DNA of 64,000 nt, from contig NZ_JAMDLI010000007.1 in assembly GCF_023721815.1 (NCBI RefSeq), positions 248,001 to 312,000 on the forward strand. Direction: 5' to 3'. Each line of letters begins with the position of its first letter. Positions within the stretch are counted from its first letter, which is position 1. The notes beneath the pieces are model-generated. The model ran no database searches and had not been told where the DNA came from. It worked only from the letters and a program-made list of their open reading frames with translations. This stretch comes from Pleomorphomonas sp. JP5 (lineage in GTDB: Bacteria; Pseudomonadota; Alphaproteobacteria; Rhizobiales; Pleomorphomonadaceae). Positions 1 to 8,453 of this stretch are shown piece by piece. The translations under genes were made by a program, and so were the position numbers.

Positions 1-2
1 TG

Positions 3-1199
3 ATCTCCGGCTCTGCGGCCTGGGTCGTCGCCAGCCTGACGATGGCGCTGGCGCCGTCGATAGCCGTCCTGCTGGCAAGCCGCCTCATGGCCGGGCTCGC
101 CGCCGCCGCCCTGTTGCCGCAGGCCATGGCGCTGGCCGCCCGGCTCGGACCGTCCGAGGGGCGAGTGAGCGGCATCGGCCTGTTCATTGCCACCACCGCC
201 TGCGGCTCCATCCTCAGTCCGCTTCTCGGCGGTGCGGTGCTGGCGCTCGATCCCGGCGGGTTCGGTTGGCGGCTGATCTTCCTCTACGAGGGCGTGGCCG
301 GACTCCTGATTGTCGCAGGCGGCTTCCTCGCCCTGCCCAACACCGAAAGAAGCCGCGCCGGCTTCGACGGCCTGGGCACTTTCCTGTTCTCGCTCGCCAT
401 CTTGCTGGTGGTGGTGCCGCTCGCCGTCGGCCGCCTCGCCGGCTGGCCGGTCTGGATCGCCCTGCCGATCGCCGCCGCCCTACCGGTCGCCGTCACGCTC
501 CGCCGCCATCTCGGCCGCGCCGCCACCCTTGGCAAGCCACAGATCCTGCCGGCCTCGCTGATCAGTCAGCCGCTGGTTGTCGGGGCGGTGGCGCTCACGG
601 CCGTCGTCTTCACCACCAGCCCCGGCATCTTCGCGGCCATGTCCACCGCCCTGCAGGCCGGCGTCGGTCTTGCTCCCGACCGGACCGGCCTCGTCCTCGC
701 CGCATTCCCGGCCGGGGTGCTCACCGCCTCGCTCGTCATCGGCCGCCTCAAGGGCCAGCCGATCGACCGCCAGCTTGCTCTGGGCGCCCTGCTGTTCGCC
801 TCGGGCATGCTGGCGATCCGCGCCCTGTTCGCCGCCGCCGAGCCGACGCCGCTCCCCTTCGCGGCGGCGCATTACCTCAGTGGCCTCGGCATGGGCACTC
901 TGGTCAACGCGCTGTTCCGGGCAGTGATGGCGGCCTCTCCGCCGGCCGACCACGGCGCCGCGGCCGGCGCGCAGCAGGCCTTCCAGCAGGTGGGCGCCGC
1001 CCTCGGCTTCGCTATGGTCGACCTTGTCTTCCAGAACGCCCGCCTCGTCGCCCTGGCCGACGGCGCCACGGCAGGCGAGGCCTTCACCTCTGCCGGACGA
1101 GCGGCCTGCCTCTACCCGATCGCCATCTTCGCCGTGATGATCGCCGGCCTCGTCCTACACCGCCTCATCCGAAAACCGGTGATCGCCACCGGCGAATGA
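3..1199 (+). CDS. MFS drug exporter (DHA2-like), 5' end outside window
   Basis: Inner-membrane major facilitator transporter, probably a proton-coupled exporter of small molecules. The reading frame is open from base 3, before the first ATG at 42, so the gene starts upstream of the window and roughly the last 400 residues are seen. Many hydrophobic segments alternate with short charged loops, including a short basic loop (LRRHLGR) near the middle, and the chain ends in a basic tail (HRLIRKP). The pattern resembles the 14-helix DHA2 family, but the missing N-terminus prevents a helix count and the substrate is unknown. The stop lies just before the carA promoter. Confidence 0.8.
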   Translation: MSGSAAWVVASLTMALAPSIAVLLASRLMAGLAAAALLPQAMALAARLGPSEGRVSGIGLFIATTACGSILSPLLGGAVLALDPGGFGWRLIFLYEGVAGLLIVAGGFLALPNTERSRAGFDGLGTFLFSLAILLVVVPLAVGRLAGWPVWIALPIAAALPVAVTLRRHLGRAATLGKPQILPASLISQPLVVGAVALTAVVFTTSPGIFAAMSTALQAGVGLAPDRTGLVLAAFPAGVLTASLVIGRLKGQPIDRQLALGALLFASGMLAIRALFAAAEPTPLPFAAAHYLSGLGMGTLVNALFRAVMAASPPADHGAAAGAQQAFQQVGAALGFAMVDLVFQNARLVALADGATAGEAFTSAGRAACLYPIAIFAVMIAGLVLHRLIRKPVIATGE

Positions 1200-1211
1200 C
1201 AGTCGTCGTCA

Positions 1212-1240
1212 TTGACGCCATCGGCGGGCTCGCCTATGTA
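1212..1240 (+). promoter_or_regulatory. Sigma-70-type promoter of carA
   Basis: TTGACG at 1212-1217 and TATGTA at 1235-1240 are separated by exactly 17 bp, a near-consensus housekeeping promoter. It lies 93 bp before the carA start, in the 133-bp gap after the MFS gene, giving a leader of roughly 85 nt. Confidence 0.6.
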
Positions 1241-1332
1241 GCCTCAGATCTGCCGGGCGGTCCGCCGCGCCGGCCTTTTGGTGCGCCATCGCGCCATTCG
1301 TGATGCCTTTTCAGCCCAAAGGAGCGTCCGCC

Positions 1333-2532
1333 ATGACCACCGCCGCCTGGCAGGAACCCACGCCCACCGCCGTTCTGGTGCTCGCCGACGGCACCGTCAT
1401 CGAGGGCTTCGGCATCGGCGCACGAGGCGAAGCGGTGGCCGAGGTCTGCTTCAACACGGCGATGACCGGCTACGAGGAGATCCTCACCGACCCCTCCTAC
1501 GCCGGGCAGATCGTCACCTTCACTTTCCCGCACATCGGCAATGTCGGCGTCAACGACGAGGACATCGAGACCGTCAACATGGCCGCCGAAAGCGGCGTGC
1601 GCGGCGTCGTGCTGCGCGACGAGGTGACCGACCCCTCCAACTACCGCTCTCTCAAGGGCTTCGACGCTTGGCTGACGGCCCGCGGCATCATCGGCATCAC
1701 CGGCGTCGACACCCGCGCCCTCACCGCCCTGATCCGCGACAAGGGCATGCCCAACGCCGTGATCGCCCACGCGCCCGACGGCAAGTTCGACCTCGACGCG
1801 CTGAAGGCCAAGGCCAAGGCCTGGACCGGCCTCGAAGGCCTCGACCTTGCCATCGAGGTGACCAACCCGCAGAGCTACGACTGGACCGAGGCGAGCTGGG
1901 CCTGGAACAAGGGCTACGGCAAGCAGACCGACAAGAAGTACAAGGTCGTCGCCCTCGACTTCGGCATCAAGCGCAACATCCTGCGCCTCCTCGTCGACGA
2001 GGGCTGCGAGGTCGTCGTGCTGCCGGCCACCGCCACGGCCGATGAAGTGTTCGCCCACCAGCCGGACGGCGTGTTCCTGTCGAACGGCCCCGGCGACCCG
2101 GCCGCCACCGGCGACTATGCGGTCCCCACCATCAAGGCGGTGATCGAGTCGGGCGTCCCCACCTTCGGCATCTGCCTCGGCCACCAGATGATGGGCCTCG
2201 CCCTCGGCGGCAAGACGATGAAGATGCACCAGGGCCACCACGGCGCCAACCATCCGGTGAAGGACTACACCACCGGCAAAGTCGAGATCACCTCGATGAA
2301 CCATGGCTTCGCCGTCGATCCCGACAGCCTGCCGGACAATGTCGAGCAAACCCACGTGTCGCTGTTCGACGGCTCCAACTGCGGTCTGCGCGTGAAGGAC
2401 AAGCCGGCCTTCTCGGTCCAGTACCACCCCGAAGCCTCGCCCGGCCCGCAGGACAGCCACTATCTCTTCAAGCGCTTCGTCAACCTGATCCGCGAGAAGA
2501 AGGGCGAGGCTCCGGTGCCCGAGCGGGCGTGA
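1333..2532 (+). CDS. carA: Carbamoyl-phosphate synthase small (glutaminase) chain
   Basis: Glutamine amidotransferase subunit that releases ammonia from glutamine for CarB, feeding arginine and pyrimidine synthesis in the cytoplasm. The N-terminal CPSase small-chain domain covers about residues 10-150. The class I glutaminase domain carries the nucleophile Cys281 (GICLGHQ) and the His365/Glu367 pair (YHPEA). The 399-aa length is usual. Start chosen at ATG 1333 because AAAGGAG at 1318-1324 sits 8 nt upstream; an in-frame ATG at 1300 lacks such a site. Its partner carB lies 16 kb downstream on the same strand, the dispersed arrangement common in alphaproteobacteria. A hairpin terminator follows. 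Confidence 0.97.
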   Translation: MTTAAWQEPTPTAVLVLADGTVIEGFGIGARGEAVAEVCFNTAMTGYEEILTDPSYAGQIVTFTFPHIGNVGVNDEDIETVNMAAESGVRGVVLRDEVTDPSNYRSLKGFDAWLTARGIIGITGVDTRALTALIRDKGMPNAVIAHAPDGKFDLDALKAKAKAWTGLEGLDLAIEVTNPQSYDWTEASWAWNKGYGKQTDKKYKVVALDFGIKRNILRLLVDEGCEVVVLPATATADEVFAHQPDGVFLSNGPGDPAATGDYAVPTIKAVIESGVPTFGICLGHQMMGLALGGKTMKMHQGHHGANHPVKDYTTGKVEITSMNHGFAVDPDSLPDNVEQTHVSLFDGSNCGLRVKDKPAFSVQYHPEASPGPQDSHYLFKRFVNLIREKKGEAPVPERA

Positions 2533-2556
2533 GGCGAGCGACAAGCTGACAACGAG

Positions 2557-2579
2557 CCGGCCCGAAAGGGCCGGTTTTT
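2557..2579 (+). terminator. Rho-independent terminator after carA
   Basis: Perfect 7-bp stem CCGGCCC/GGGCCGG with a GAAA tetraloop, followed by TTTTT, 24 bp after the carA stop. Confidence 0.9.
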
Positions 2580-2652
2580 GTTTGGGCGCGTATCGACTGG
2601 CCAACACGGCCTATATCTTTGTTTCATCTAGGCCGTGAACTCATAAACGTGT

Positions 2653-2967
2653 TCAGCGGACGGTCTTGGGTCCATCCGGCAAAGATATAAGATAGTTGGC
2701 TATCGCTTGGGCCGTTGCCGTTGCCGCGTTGGCATCCACAACAGACAGCCCCATGTGCTCGGACGCTATGCCGGTGAGGTAGACGGCAGCTTCATCCTTT
2801 GAGCCGCCGCGGGAGATCATGCTGACAGCGTGGAGCAGGTAACGATCGTATTCGTCCGCGCACCCCTCATCGGGCGAACTCCCGTTATGCGCCAGTCCGA
2901 TAGGATCCCAGAGCTTCCACCCGATTTCACGTAGGCGGGAGAGTTGTATCTTTGGGTAAAGGGTCAT
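2653..2967 (-). CDS. Small hypothetical protein next to an IS remnant
   Basis: A 104-aa acidic, soluble-looking protein with no signal peptide or membrane segment. It contains WKLWDPIGL at about residues 15-23 and a CADEYDRYL stretch near 35-43. A WDPIG...DEYD pattern occurs in small DUF1871-like and immunity-type proteins, but this is only a resemblance. The start at 2967 is chosen because a GGAG run sits just before it; the frame stays open to 3054, but that extension would run into the IS-derived sequence and reads as low-complexity. It converges on carA and lies beside the IS5-family remnant, so it may be accessory DNA. Function unknown. Confidence 0.55.
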   Translation of the reverse strand: MTLYPKIQLSRLREIGWKLWDPIGLAHNGSSPDEGCADEYDRYLLHAVSMISRGGSKDEAAVYLTGIASEHMGLSVVDANAATATAQAIANYLISLPDGPKTVR

Positions 2968-3028
2968 GCTCCAAGCATAGCAGAAAAGTGCAGTTCTCTG
3001 CCATCTGCACTTTCCATTTCGGCCGTTT

Positions 3029-3810
3029 GCTGATTCAGACTTTGCATGAGCCAATACGACCTGACCGACTTCGAGTGGCGCATGATCGAGCCGCTCCTAC
3101 CCAACAAGCCGCGAGGCGTTCCGCTCGTCGATGATCGGCGCGTTCTCAATGGAATTTTCTGGGGGCTGCGTTCTGGTGCGCCGTGGCGTGATCTACCTGA
3201 ACGCTACGGCCCGCACACTACCTGCGACTACCGCTTCGTCCGGCGGCGGAGAGCCGGTATCTGGGACCGGATGACGGATGCCATCACTGTCGCCTACGAT
3301 GGCGACATCCAGATGATCGACAGCACCTCCGTTCGCGCTCACCAACAGGCCGCGACGACAAAAGGGGGATCGAGATCATTGTCTCGGTCGCTCCCGAGGC
3401 GGCCTTACGACCAAAATCCACGCGGTCGTCGCTGCGCAAGGACTCCCAATCCGGCTGAGCCTGACCGCAGGACAAACCCATGACGGCCAGACCGCTGACA
3501 AGTTGCTCGCTCATGTCGGCGCTGGAACGATCGCGCTGGCAGACAAGGCCTATGATGCTGATCGCATCCGAGCGGCTCTTCGTGAGAAGAGATCGTTCGC
3601 AATATCCCGCCCAAGGCCAACCGGAGGTCGAAACCGTACTTCAGCACCTGGCTCTATCGTGAGCGGAACCTGATCGAGCGCTTCTTCTCCAAGCTGAAGC
3701 ACTTCCGCCGCGTCGCCACCCGTTATGACAAGCTGGCTGAAAACTTCCTCGCCATGGTCCAACTGGCTTCAATGCGACTGTGGCTGCGCGTTTGTGAGTC
3801 TACGGCCTAA
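3029..3810 (+). mobile_element. IS5-family (IS427-like) insertion sequence, degraded
   Basis: The only recognisable IS here. The left end probably starts at CTGATTCAGACTTTGC (3029-3044), immediately before the transposase ATG, as in IS427-group elements. No matching inverted copy is visible after the transposase stop at 3808-3810, where a different repeat begins almost at once (3819). The right terminus therefore seems lost or overwritten, and no target duplication could be assigned. Together with the two frameshifts inside the transposase, this marks a dead element. Confidence 0.75.
3046..3810 (+). pseudogene. IS5-family DDE transposase, two frameshifts
   Basis: The coding sequence is recognisable from start to stop but needs three frame segments. 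3046 to about 3362 gives the N-terminus, ending near IDSTSVRAHQQ (first catalytic D). About 3362-3595, in the +1 frame, gives the middle with ADKAYDADRIR (second D). 3601-3810, back in the original frame, gives ERFFSKLKHFRRVATRYDK (catalytic E) and the end. The first shift falls in an A4G5 run where relatives usually carry two more A; the second falls near 3596-3600 and looks like a one-base loss. A programmed frameshift at the A/G run is possible in this family, but it could not repair the second lesion, so the gene is called inactive. Confidence 0.85.
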
Positions 3811-3818
3811 TGTAGTTC

Positions 3819-3980
3819 TGTCATCCCAGCGAAGGCGGAGACCTCAGGCCGAAAGGGTGAGAGGTTGGTATAGAGCACCTTTCGGTTCCGGGAGCGCTAT
3901 GTTGACCAAGAGCCTTATCCTGCCTGAGGTCCCCGCCTTCGCGGGGATGACAGATTTATGTATTTGTTTTTATGATATAA
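3819..3980. repeat. Convergent-gene repeat, copy A (inverted pair plus AT tail)
   Basis: Arms at 3819-3849 (starting TGTCATCCCAGCGAAGG) and 3922-3952 (starting GCCTGAGGTCCCCGCC) are reverse complements over 31 bp with two mismatches, 72 bp apart. The right arm is followed by an AT-rich tail containing TATTTGTTTTTATGATATAA. The same arm and tail recur at 17894-17991, and a shortened arm at 7487-7520. The copy lies between the transposase remnant and the converging MFS gene. Confidence 0.85.
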
Positions 3981-5207
3981 TCACCGCTGCACCGCACCTC
4001 GATCCATCCCGACCACCACCAGCGCGATCCCCATCAGTACCGCCGACAGCAGGAACGGCGCACCGGCGAAGCGGACGGGCGCAGCGTCGGAGGTGAAGTA
4101 GCCGAACAGCTCGGTCATCGGGATCGGCGCCAGCGCCATGGTGATGCCCTTGATCGCTCCGATCGCCCCTTGCAGCTCGCCCTGTCGGTCGGCGGAAACG
4201 CGCCGGCTCATCATCGCCGTGAGCGACGGGCCGACGAGGCCGATGAAGGCGAAGCCGGCGATGAACGGCGTGATCGTCGCACCCGAGGTCGCGAAGGCGA
4301 AACCCAGGAAGCCGACGCCGGCCACGGCCAGCCCGACCATCGCCGCGCCATGCTCGCCGAAGCGCTTCACCGTGGGGCCGACGACGAAGCCGGTCACCGC
4401 CGTCATCACCACGCCGACCAGCGTCAGCGTCAAGCCGATCTCCCGCTCGCCCCAACCGAAGCGTTCCTTCAGCGAGAAGGTCCAGACGGCCGGCAGCGAG
4501 TCGTGGGCCACCTGCATCAGCACCAGCACGACGATCAACAGGCCGATACCGGTGGCGCCGGTAACGAACCGCAGCGCACCGAACGGGTTGGCCTTGGCGA
4601 AATCCAGCGGACGCCGCCGTTCGACCGGCAGGCTTTCTTTCAGGAAGACCCAGCCGAGACCCGCATTGACGAGCGCCAGCAGCGCGGCGACCAGGAAGGG
4701 CGCGCGCGGCGACCATTCGCCGACAAGGCCGCCCAGCGCCGGCCCCAGCATGAAGCCGGCGCCGAAGGCCATGCCGACCCGGCCAAATCGGGCGGCGCGA
4801 TCGTCGGGCGCGGTGGTGTCGGCGACATAGGCGCCGATCACCGGCCCGGTGCTACCGGAGATGCCCGACATGACGCGGCCGAGATAGAGCCAGGCGAGCG
4901 ACGGCGCCAGCGCGCAGATCAGGTTGTCGAGCGCGAAGCTGGCGACGGCGAGGATCAGCAGCGGCCGCCGGCCGAAGCGGTCGGAGAGGCCGCCGATCAG
5001 CGGCGAGACCAGGAACAGCATGGCGGCGTAGACGAAGGTCAGCCGGCCACCCTCGACAGCCGCCGCGCCCATGCCGTCGCCGGTGAGCGAGGCGATCAGC
5101 GCCGGCAGGACCGGCAGCACCATACCGAAGCCGGCCGCGTCGAGAAAGGCGGTGGCGAGCACGAAGGGAAAGCCGCCCCGCCGAAGATGGAGCGTTGCGT
5201 CAGTCAC
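3981..5207 (-). CDS. TetA-like MFS exporter
   Basis: 408-aa, 12-helix inner-membrane transporter of the TCR/Tet (DHA1) type. The N-terminus has the typical first helix (FLDAAGFGMVLPVLPAL). The conserved loop 2-3 motif appears as GGLSDRFGRRPLL, and GPVIGAYVADTTAPDDRAARFG plus GPALGGLVGEWSP match the tetracycline-exporter signature region. Start is GTG at 5207, preceded by GGGAGGG within the upstream gene. It overlaps that small putative DNA-binding gene by 8 bp, so the two are translationally coupled and probably share regulation. Family membership is clear; actual resistance to tetracycline is not shown. Confidence 0.88.
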   Translation of the reverse strand: MTDATLHLRRGGFPFVLATAFLDAAGFGMVLPVLPALIASLTGDGMGAAAVEGGRLTFVYAAMLFLVSPLIGGLSDRFGRRPLLILAVASFALDNLICALAPSLAWLYLGRVMSGISGSTGPVIGAYVADTTAPDDRAARFGRVGMAFGAGFMLGPALGGLVGEWSPRAPFLVAALLALVNAGLGWVFLKESLPVERRRPLDFAKANPFGALRFVTGATGIGLLIVVLVLMQVAHDSLPAVWTFSLKERFGWGEREIGLTLTLVGVVMTAVTGFVVGPTVKRFGEHGAAMVGLAVAGVGFLGFAFATSGATITPFIAGFAFIGLVGPSLTAMMSRRVSADRQGELQGAIGAIKGITMALAPIPMTELFGYFTSDAAPVRFAGAPFLLSAVLMGIALVVVGMDRGAVQR

Positions 5208-5472
5208 GGCCGCCCTCCCCCTCGCCGCGCTCAGTCAGCTTGTGGCTGGCGCCTGCGTCGAGATCGAGGCCGTAGATGGCCTTGAGCTGGGCGATCACCT
5301 CCAGCGTCGCCGGAGAAAACGGCGTCTTCCCCTCGAAGGCATGCAGCACGATGCCCTCGACGAGATCGCCCAGCGTGATGTCGCCATGCTCGGCCAGCGC
5401 CTTCAGCACCTTCAGAATGCGCTTCTCGATCCGAATGCCCGTCTGCACCCGTTCCACGACCATGCCAGCCAT
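5200..5472 (-). CDS. Small putative ribbon-helix-helix protein upstream of the exporter
   Basis: 90 aa from ATG 5472, chosen because GGAGGT sits just upstream; the frame could extend to 5493. The N-terminal part (VERVQTGIRIEKRIL, then two helices around ALAEHGDITLGDLVEGIVLHAFEG) fits the strand-helix-helix pattern of Arc/CopG-type DNA-binding proteins, although no database match was possible here. It overlaps the MFS start by 8 bp. A 26-bp palindrome lies immediately upstream, which suggests the protein may autoregulate a two-gene exporter operon. A plain conserved hypothetical protein remains possible. Confidence 0.6.
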   Translation of the reverse strand: MAGMVVERVQTGIRIEKRILKVLKALAEHGDITLGDLVEGIVLHAFEGKTPFSPATLEVIAQLKAIYGLDLDAGASHKLTERGEGEGGRD

Positions 5473-5484
5473 CGCCACCTCCAT

Positions 5485-5510
5485 TTGGTACACATGTACT
5501 CATGTACCAA
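5485..5510. promoter_or_regulatory. Palindromic operator before the exporter operon
   Basis: TTGGTACA at 5485-5492 and TGTACCAA at 5503-5510 are perfect inverted 8-mers separated by 10 bp; the spacer repeats CATGTAC. The site is 12 bp upstream of the chosen start of the small putative DNA-binding gene. Confidence 0.6.
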
Positions 5511-5603
5511 CCTTGACGGCGAAAATCAATCGAGATTGCGCGCCTCGTTGGCTCGCATGAAGTCCCGTCTTGGCGGACCTGTCGCCGAGGTCGGACCGGA
5601 GCG

Positions 5604-6515
5604 CTACAGCCGCGCCGACGAGAACGTGTCGCAGGATTCCGTGTCGCCGGTGTCGAAGCCGATCTTGAACCAGCGCTTTCTGGCGGCCGACGAGCCGTGG
5701 TTGAAGCTCTCCGGCACCACGTAGCCCTGCGTCCGCTTCTGGATGGCGTCGTCGCCGATCTGGGTGGCGGCGTTGAGCGCCTCTTCAAGGTCGCCGCGTT
5801 CGAGCAGCCCCTTCTGCTCGGCGTAGTGGCCCCAGACGCCGGCGTAGCAGTCGGCCTGAAGTTCCACCCGCACCGACAGCGCGTTGGCCTGGGCCTTGCC
5901 CAGGCTCTGGCGCCGCTCGTTGAAGGCGGGCAGCACACCGAGGAGGTCCTGCACGTGGTGACCGACCTCGTGGGCGATCACATAGGCCTGGGCGAAGTCG
6001 CCGGGGGCGCCGAAGGTCTGGCGCAGTTCGTCGTAGAAGGCGAGGTCGATGTAGATCTTGCCGTCGCCGGGGCAGTAGAACGGCCCGCTGGCCGCGCTGG
6101 CGAAACCGCAGGCCGAACGGATCTGGCCGGAAAACAGCACCAGCGGCGTCGCCTTGTAGCGCTTGCCATCCGCCTTGAAGATCTCCGCCCAGGTGTCCTC
6201 GGTGTCGCCGAGCACCGTGGCGACGAAGTCGCGCATCTCGTCGGGCTCACCGCCACGCGGCCGCTCGATGGCCGTCGAGCCGCCACCATAGGACGCCTCG
6301 CCCATGTTGCCGTCGAGCAGCACCAGCGGGTTGATGCCGAGGAACCACAGGACGAGGCCGACGACGATCAGCCCGCCGAGGGAAAGTCCGCCGCCGCGCC
6401 GTCCGCCGCCGGGGAAACCGCCGCCCGGAAAGCGCATGCCGCCACCGGAAAAGCCGCCGCCGCTGCCGCGCATGTCCTCGATGTTGCCGCTCTGGCGGCG
6501 CCCTTTCCACAGCAT
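5604..6515 (-). CDS. Neutral zinc metallopeptidase, YpfJ/KPN_02809 family
   Basis: 303-aa membrane-anchored putative metalloprotease. A Gly/Arg-rich N-terminus (residues 16-46) precedes one transmembrane helix (about 47-62); the rest is predicted periplasmic. The zinc-binding HExxH appears as HEVGHH at 182-187, and a downstream ELQADCYAGVW segment supplies the usual third acidic ligand. Cysteines near 136, 148, 224 and 297 could form disulfides. Length and architecture match the family, whose substrate is not established. It stands alone, divergent from the phosphatase gene at 6648. Confidence 0.92.
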   Translation of the reverse strand: MLWKGRRQSGNIEDMRGSGGGFSGGGMRFPGGGFPGGGRRGGGLSLGGLIVVGLVLWFLGINPLVLLDGNMGEASYGGGSTAIERPRGGEPDEMRDFVATVLGDTEDTWAEIFKADGKRYKATPLVLFSGQIRSACGFASAASGPFYCPGDGKIYIDLAFYDELRQTFGAPGDFAQAYVIAHEVGHHVQDLLGVLPAFNERRQSLGKAQANALSVRVELQADCYAGVWGHYAEQKGLLERGDLEEALNAATQIGDDAIQKRTQGYVVPESFNHGSSAARKRWFKIGFDTGDTESCDTFSSARL

Positions 6516-6647
6516 GCTCGGCCCTCCGTTGGTCAGGCAGTATAACAGCAGAGCGGGCCGTCAGTTCCAGTCCCCGGCCGACATGGAACTGTCGTCTCTT
6601 CGGCGCATGTAGGGCGTTCTTTTCCCAGTCCGAGTCGAGTTCCGACC

Positions 6648-7454
6648 ATGCCCCAAACCGTCGCCCCCTCCCCGCTCATCGCCACCATGGTCGCCGCCGC
6701 TCGCCTGGGCGGCGACATCGCCCGCCGGCATTTCTCCGCCTGCGGTCAGGCGAAGGTCGACGAGAAGGCGGCGCGCGACTATGTGACGGCCGCCGACGTG
6801 GCGGTGGAAGCCGCCATCGCCGCCGCTCTCGCCGAGGCCTATCCGGACTGGTCGATCAACGGCGAGGAGAAGGCCGGCGACCGCGACCACGGCCCCGATG
6901 CGCCGCGCTTCCTGATCGACCCGATCGACGGCACCACCAACTTCGCCTGGGGCATCCCCTTCTTCGGCGTGGTCATCGCGCTCCTGCGCGGCGACCGCAT
7001 CGACGCCGGCGTGGTCTACGACCCGATGCGCGACGAACTGTTCCACGCCGAGCGCGGCCACGGCGCCTTCCTCGACGGCGTGCGCCTCAGGGTTCGCGAC
7101 GACCGCGACATCGACCACGCGGTGATCGGCGCCAGCCTGCCCATTCCCGGCCAGGTCAAGTCGATGAACGTCGCCCGCTACCGCGAGATCCTGATGGAGG
7201 TGATGGACCACGCCGCCACCATGCGGCGGATGGGCTCGGCGGCGCTGTCCATCGCCTATGTGGCGGCCAGTCGCCACGACGCCTTCTTCGAGGACGGCCT
7301 GTCGCCGCACGACTATGCGGCATCGGTGCTGATCGTCGAGGAAGCCGGTGGATTGGTCGGTGGCTTCGACGGCGGCGCGATCCCGAAAACCGGCGCCGTG
7401 CTTGCCGCGACGCCGGCGGTTCATCCGTGGCTGGTTGAGCGATTCAGGGGGTGA
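6648..7454 (+). CDS. Inositol monophosphatase-family phosphatase
   Basis: 268-aa cytosolic Mg2+-dependent sugar-phosphate phosphatase (IMPase/SuhB/CysQ superfamily). The metal-binding motifs are present: GEE at 72-74 and DPIDGTTNF at 91-99. The C-terminal signature usually written WDxAAG is HDYAAS here, so substrate preference may differ from classical inositol-1-phosphatase. It could act on inositol phosphate, histidinol phosphate or PAP; neighbours do not decide. Divergent from the metallopeptidase and convergent with the phosphodiesterase-like gene. Confidence 0.88.
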   Translation: MPQTVAPSPLIATMVAAARLGGDIARRHFSACGQAKVDEKAARDYVTAADVAVEAAIAAALAEAYPDWSINGEEKAGDRDHGPDAPRFLIDPIDGTTNFAWGIPFFGVVIALLRGDRIDAGVVYDPMRDELFHAERGHGAFLDGVRLRVRDDRDIDHAVIGASLPIPGQVKSMNVARYREILMEVMDHAATMRRMGSAALSIAYVAASRHDAFFEDGLSPHDYAASVLIVEEAGGLVGGFDGGAIPKTGAVLAATPAVHPWLVERFRG

Positions 7455-7486
7455 CGGAGACCTCTGTCGGCGCTGTGCACCGTTCT

Positions 7487-7520
7487 GCCTGAGGCCCTGC
7501 GCGAAGGCGCAAGACCTCAG
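7487..7520. repeat. Convergent-gene repeat, copy B (short)
   Basis: Imperfect palindrome opening with GCCTGAGGCCCTGCGC and closing with CCTCAG around a GAAG centre. It is a shortened version of the arms at 3922-3952 and 17894-17926, and lies in the 117-bp gap between two converging genes. It may act as a two-way transcription stop. Confidence 0.65.
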
Positions 7521-7571
7521 AAAGGTAGAGCGATCGGCCTACATAGGTGATCGCCGGTTCAAAGCGCTCTT

Positions 7572-8453
7572 TCACTTTGACACCGGGTCCAACGCCGCCA
7601 CCCCCAGCTCCACCGCCCGCCGCGCCACGGCGTCGGGCTCGTTGGTGGTGATCTGGTCGGCCTTGAGCTCGATCAGCCGCTTCAGGCTGTCGTCGGCGCC
7701 GGGGTGGTGGAGGTCGAGCGTGTAGGCGTCGACGCGCTTGCCCGCTGCGTGGAAGGCGGCGATCAGGTCGACGCCGCGCCGGTCGGCAAGAAACACGGCG
7801 CGATAGTCGAGATAGATGAGGCTCGCCTCCGGCAAGGCGTCGAGCGCATCGGCCACGAAAGCCTGGAGATCGGCGCCAGCCTCGATCTCGCCCACCGTTC
7901 CCTGATTGCAGGGATCGAAGCCGAGGTTGAGGCCGGCCGTCGCCCGACCGAGCCGGCCCACCGCCACGCGGTCGCCGCCAGAGAGGATGAAGCGCGGCGC
8001 GATGCCTGAGAGCGTGGCCGCGAAGGCTGCGACGCATGCGTCGTCGATCGCCTCGGCGCCCACCTTGAGATCGAGCTGGATCAGCGTTTCCGGGTGGGCC
8101 GAGCCGGCCCGCACCAGCGCGGCGAGATCGTCGAGCAACTGCACCTTCTCGTCGGTGATTTCGCCGGAAGGACGACGCAGCTTCAGCCGCCGCAGCGCGT
8201 CCGGCTCCGCCGCGATCACCGGCCCATGGCCGTCGGTCTCCCGGTCGAGCGTCTCGTCGTGCAGCACCGCGAAACCGGCGCCGGCGTGCCGGTTGAGATC
8301 GACCTCGAAACTGGCGCCGAGCGCCATCGCCTCGGCCGTCCGGCTGGGCGTGAACGGCACGTCGGAACGGACGCGCCGCCCCATGTGCCACTTGAGGCGG
8401 GTGCGATGGCCGACGCGATAAAGGTCGAGGCCCGGCGGATCGAGGTCAAGCAT
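7572..8453 (-). CDS. Glycerophosphodiester phosphodiesterase-like protein, last gene of the ABC operon
   Basis: 293 aa, no signal peptide. It keeps several landmarks of the GDPD TIM barrel: HR at 16-17 (VGHRTR), Glu50 and Asp52 (FEVDL), VLHDETLDRETDG from 63, and a late TTNEPD. The usual HRG...PENT opening is not preserved and the common LNIELK is LIQLDLK, so activity or substrate may be atypical. It overlaps the transporter ATPase gene by 8 bp, so it is translated with the importer. By analogy with ugpBAECQ it may hydrolyse an imported phosphodiester in the cytoplasm; this is inferred from context. Confidence 0.75.
   Translation of the reverse strand: MLDLDPPGLDLYRVGHRTRLKWHMGRRVRSDVPFTPSRTAEAMALGASFEVDLNRHAGAGFAVLHDETLDRETDGHGPVIAAEPDALRRLKLRRPSGEITDEKVQLLDDLAALVRAGSAHPETLIQLDLKVGAEAIDDACVAAFAATLSGIAPRFILSGGDRVAVGRLGRATAGLNLGFDPCNQGTVGEIEAGADLQAFVADALDALPEASLIYLDYRAVFLADRRGVDLIAAFHAAGKRVDAYTLDLHHPGADDSLKRLIELKADQITTNEPDAVARRAVELGVAALDPVSK

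Noticed and set aside
1300-1332. Upstream in-frame ATG as the carA start
   Set aside because: The AAAGGAG site fits ATG 1333, and family N-termini begin there.
3981-5207. Calling the MFS gene tetA as a resistance gene
   Set aside because: Family-level motifs only; many chromosomal relatives do not confer tetracycline resistance and no tetR lies beside it.
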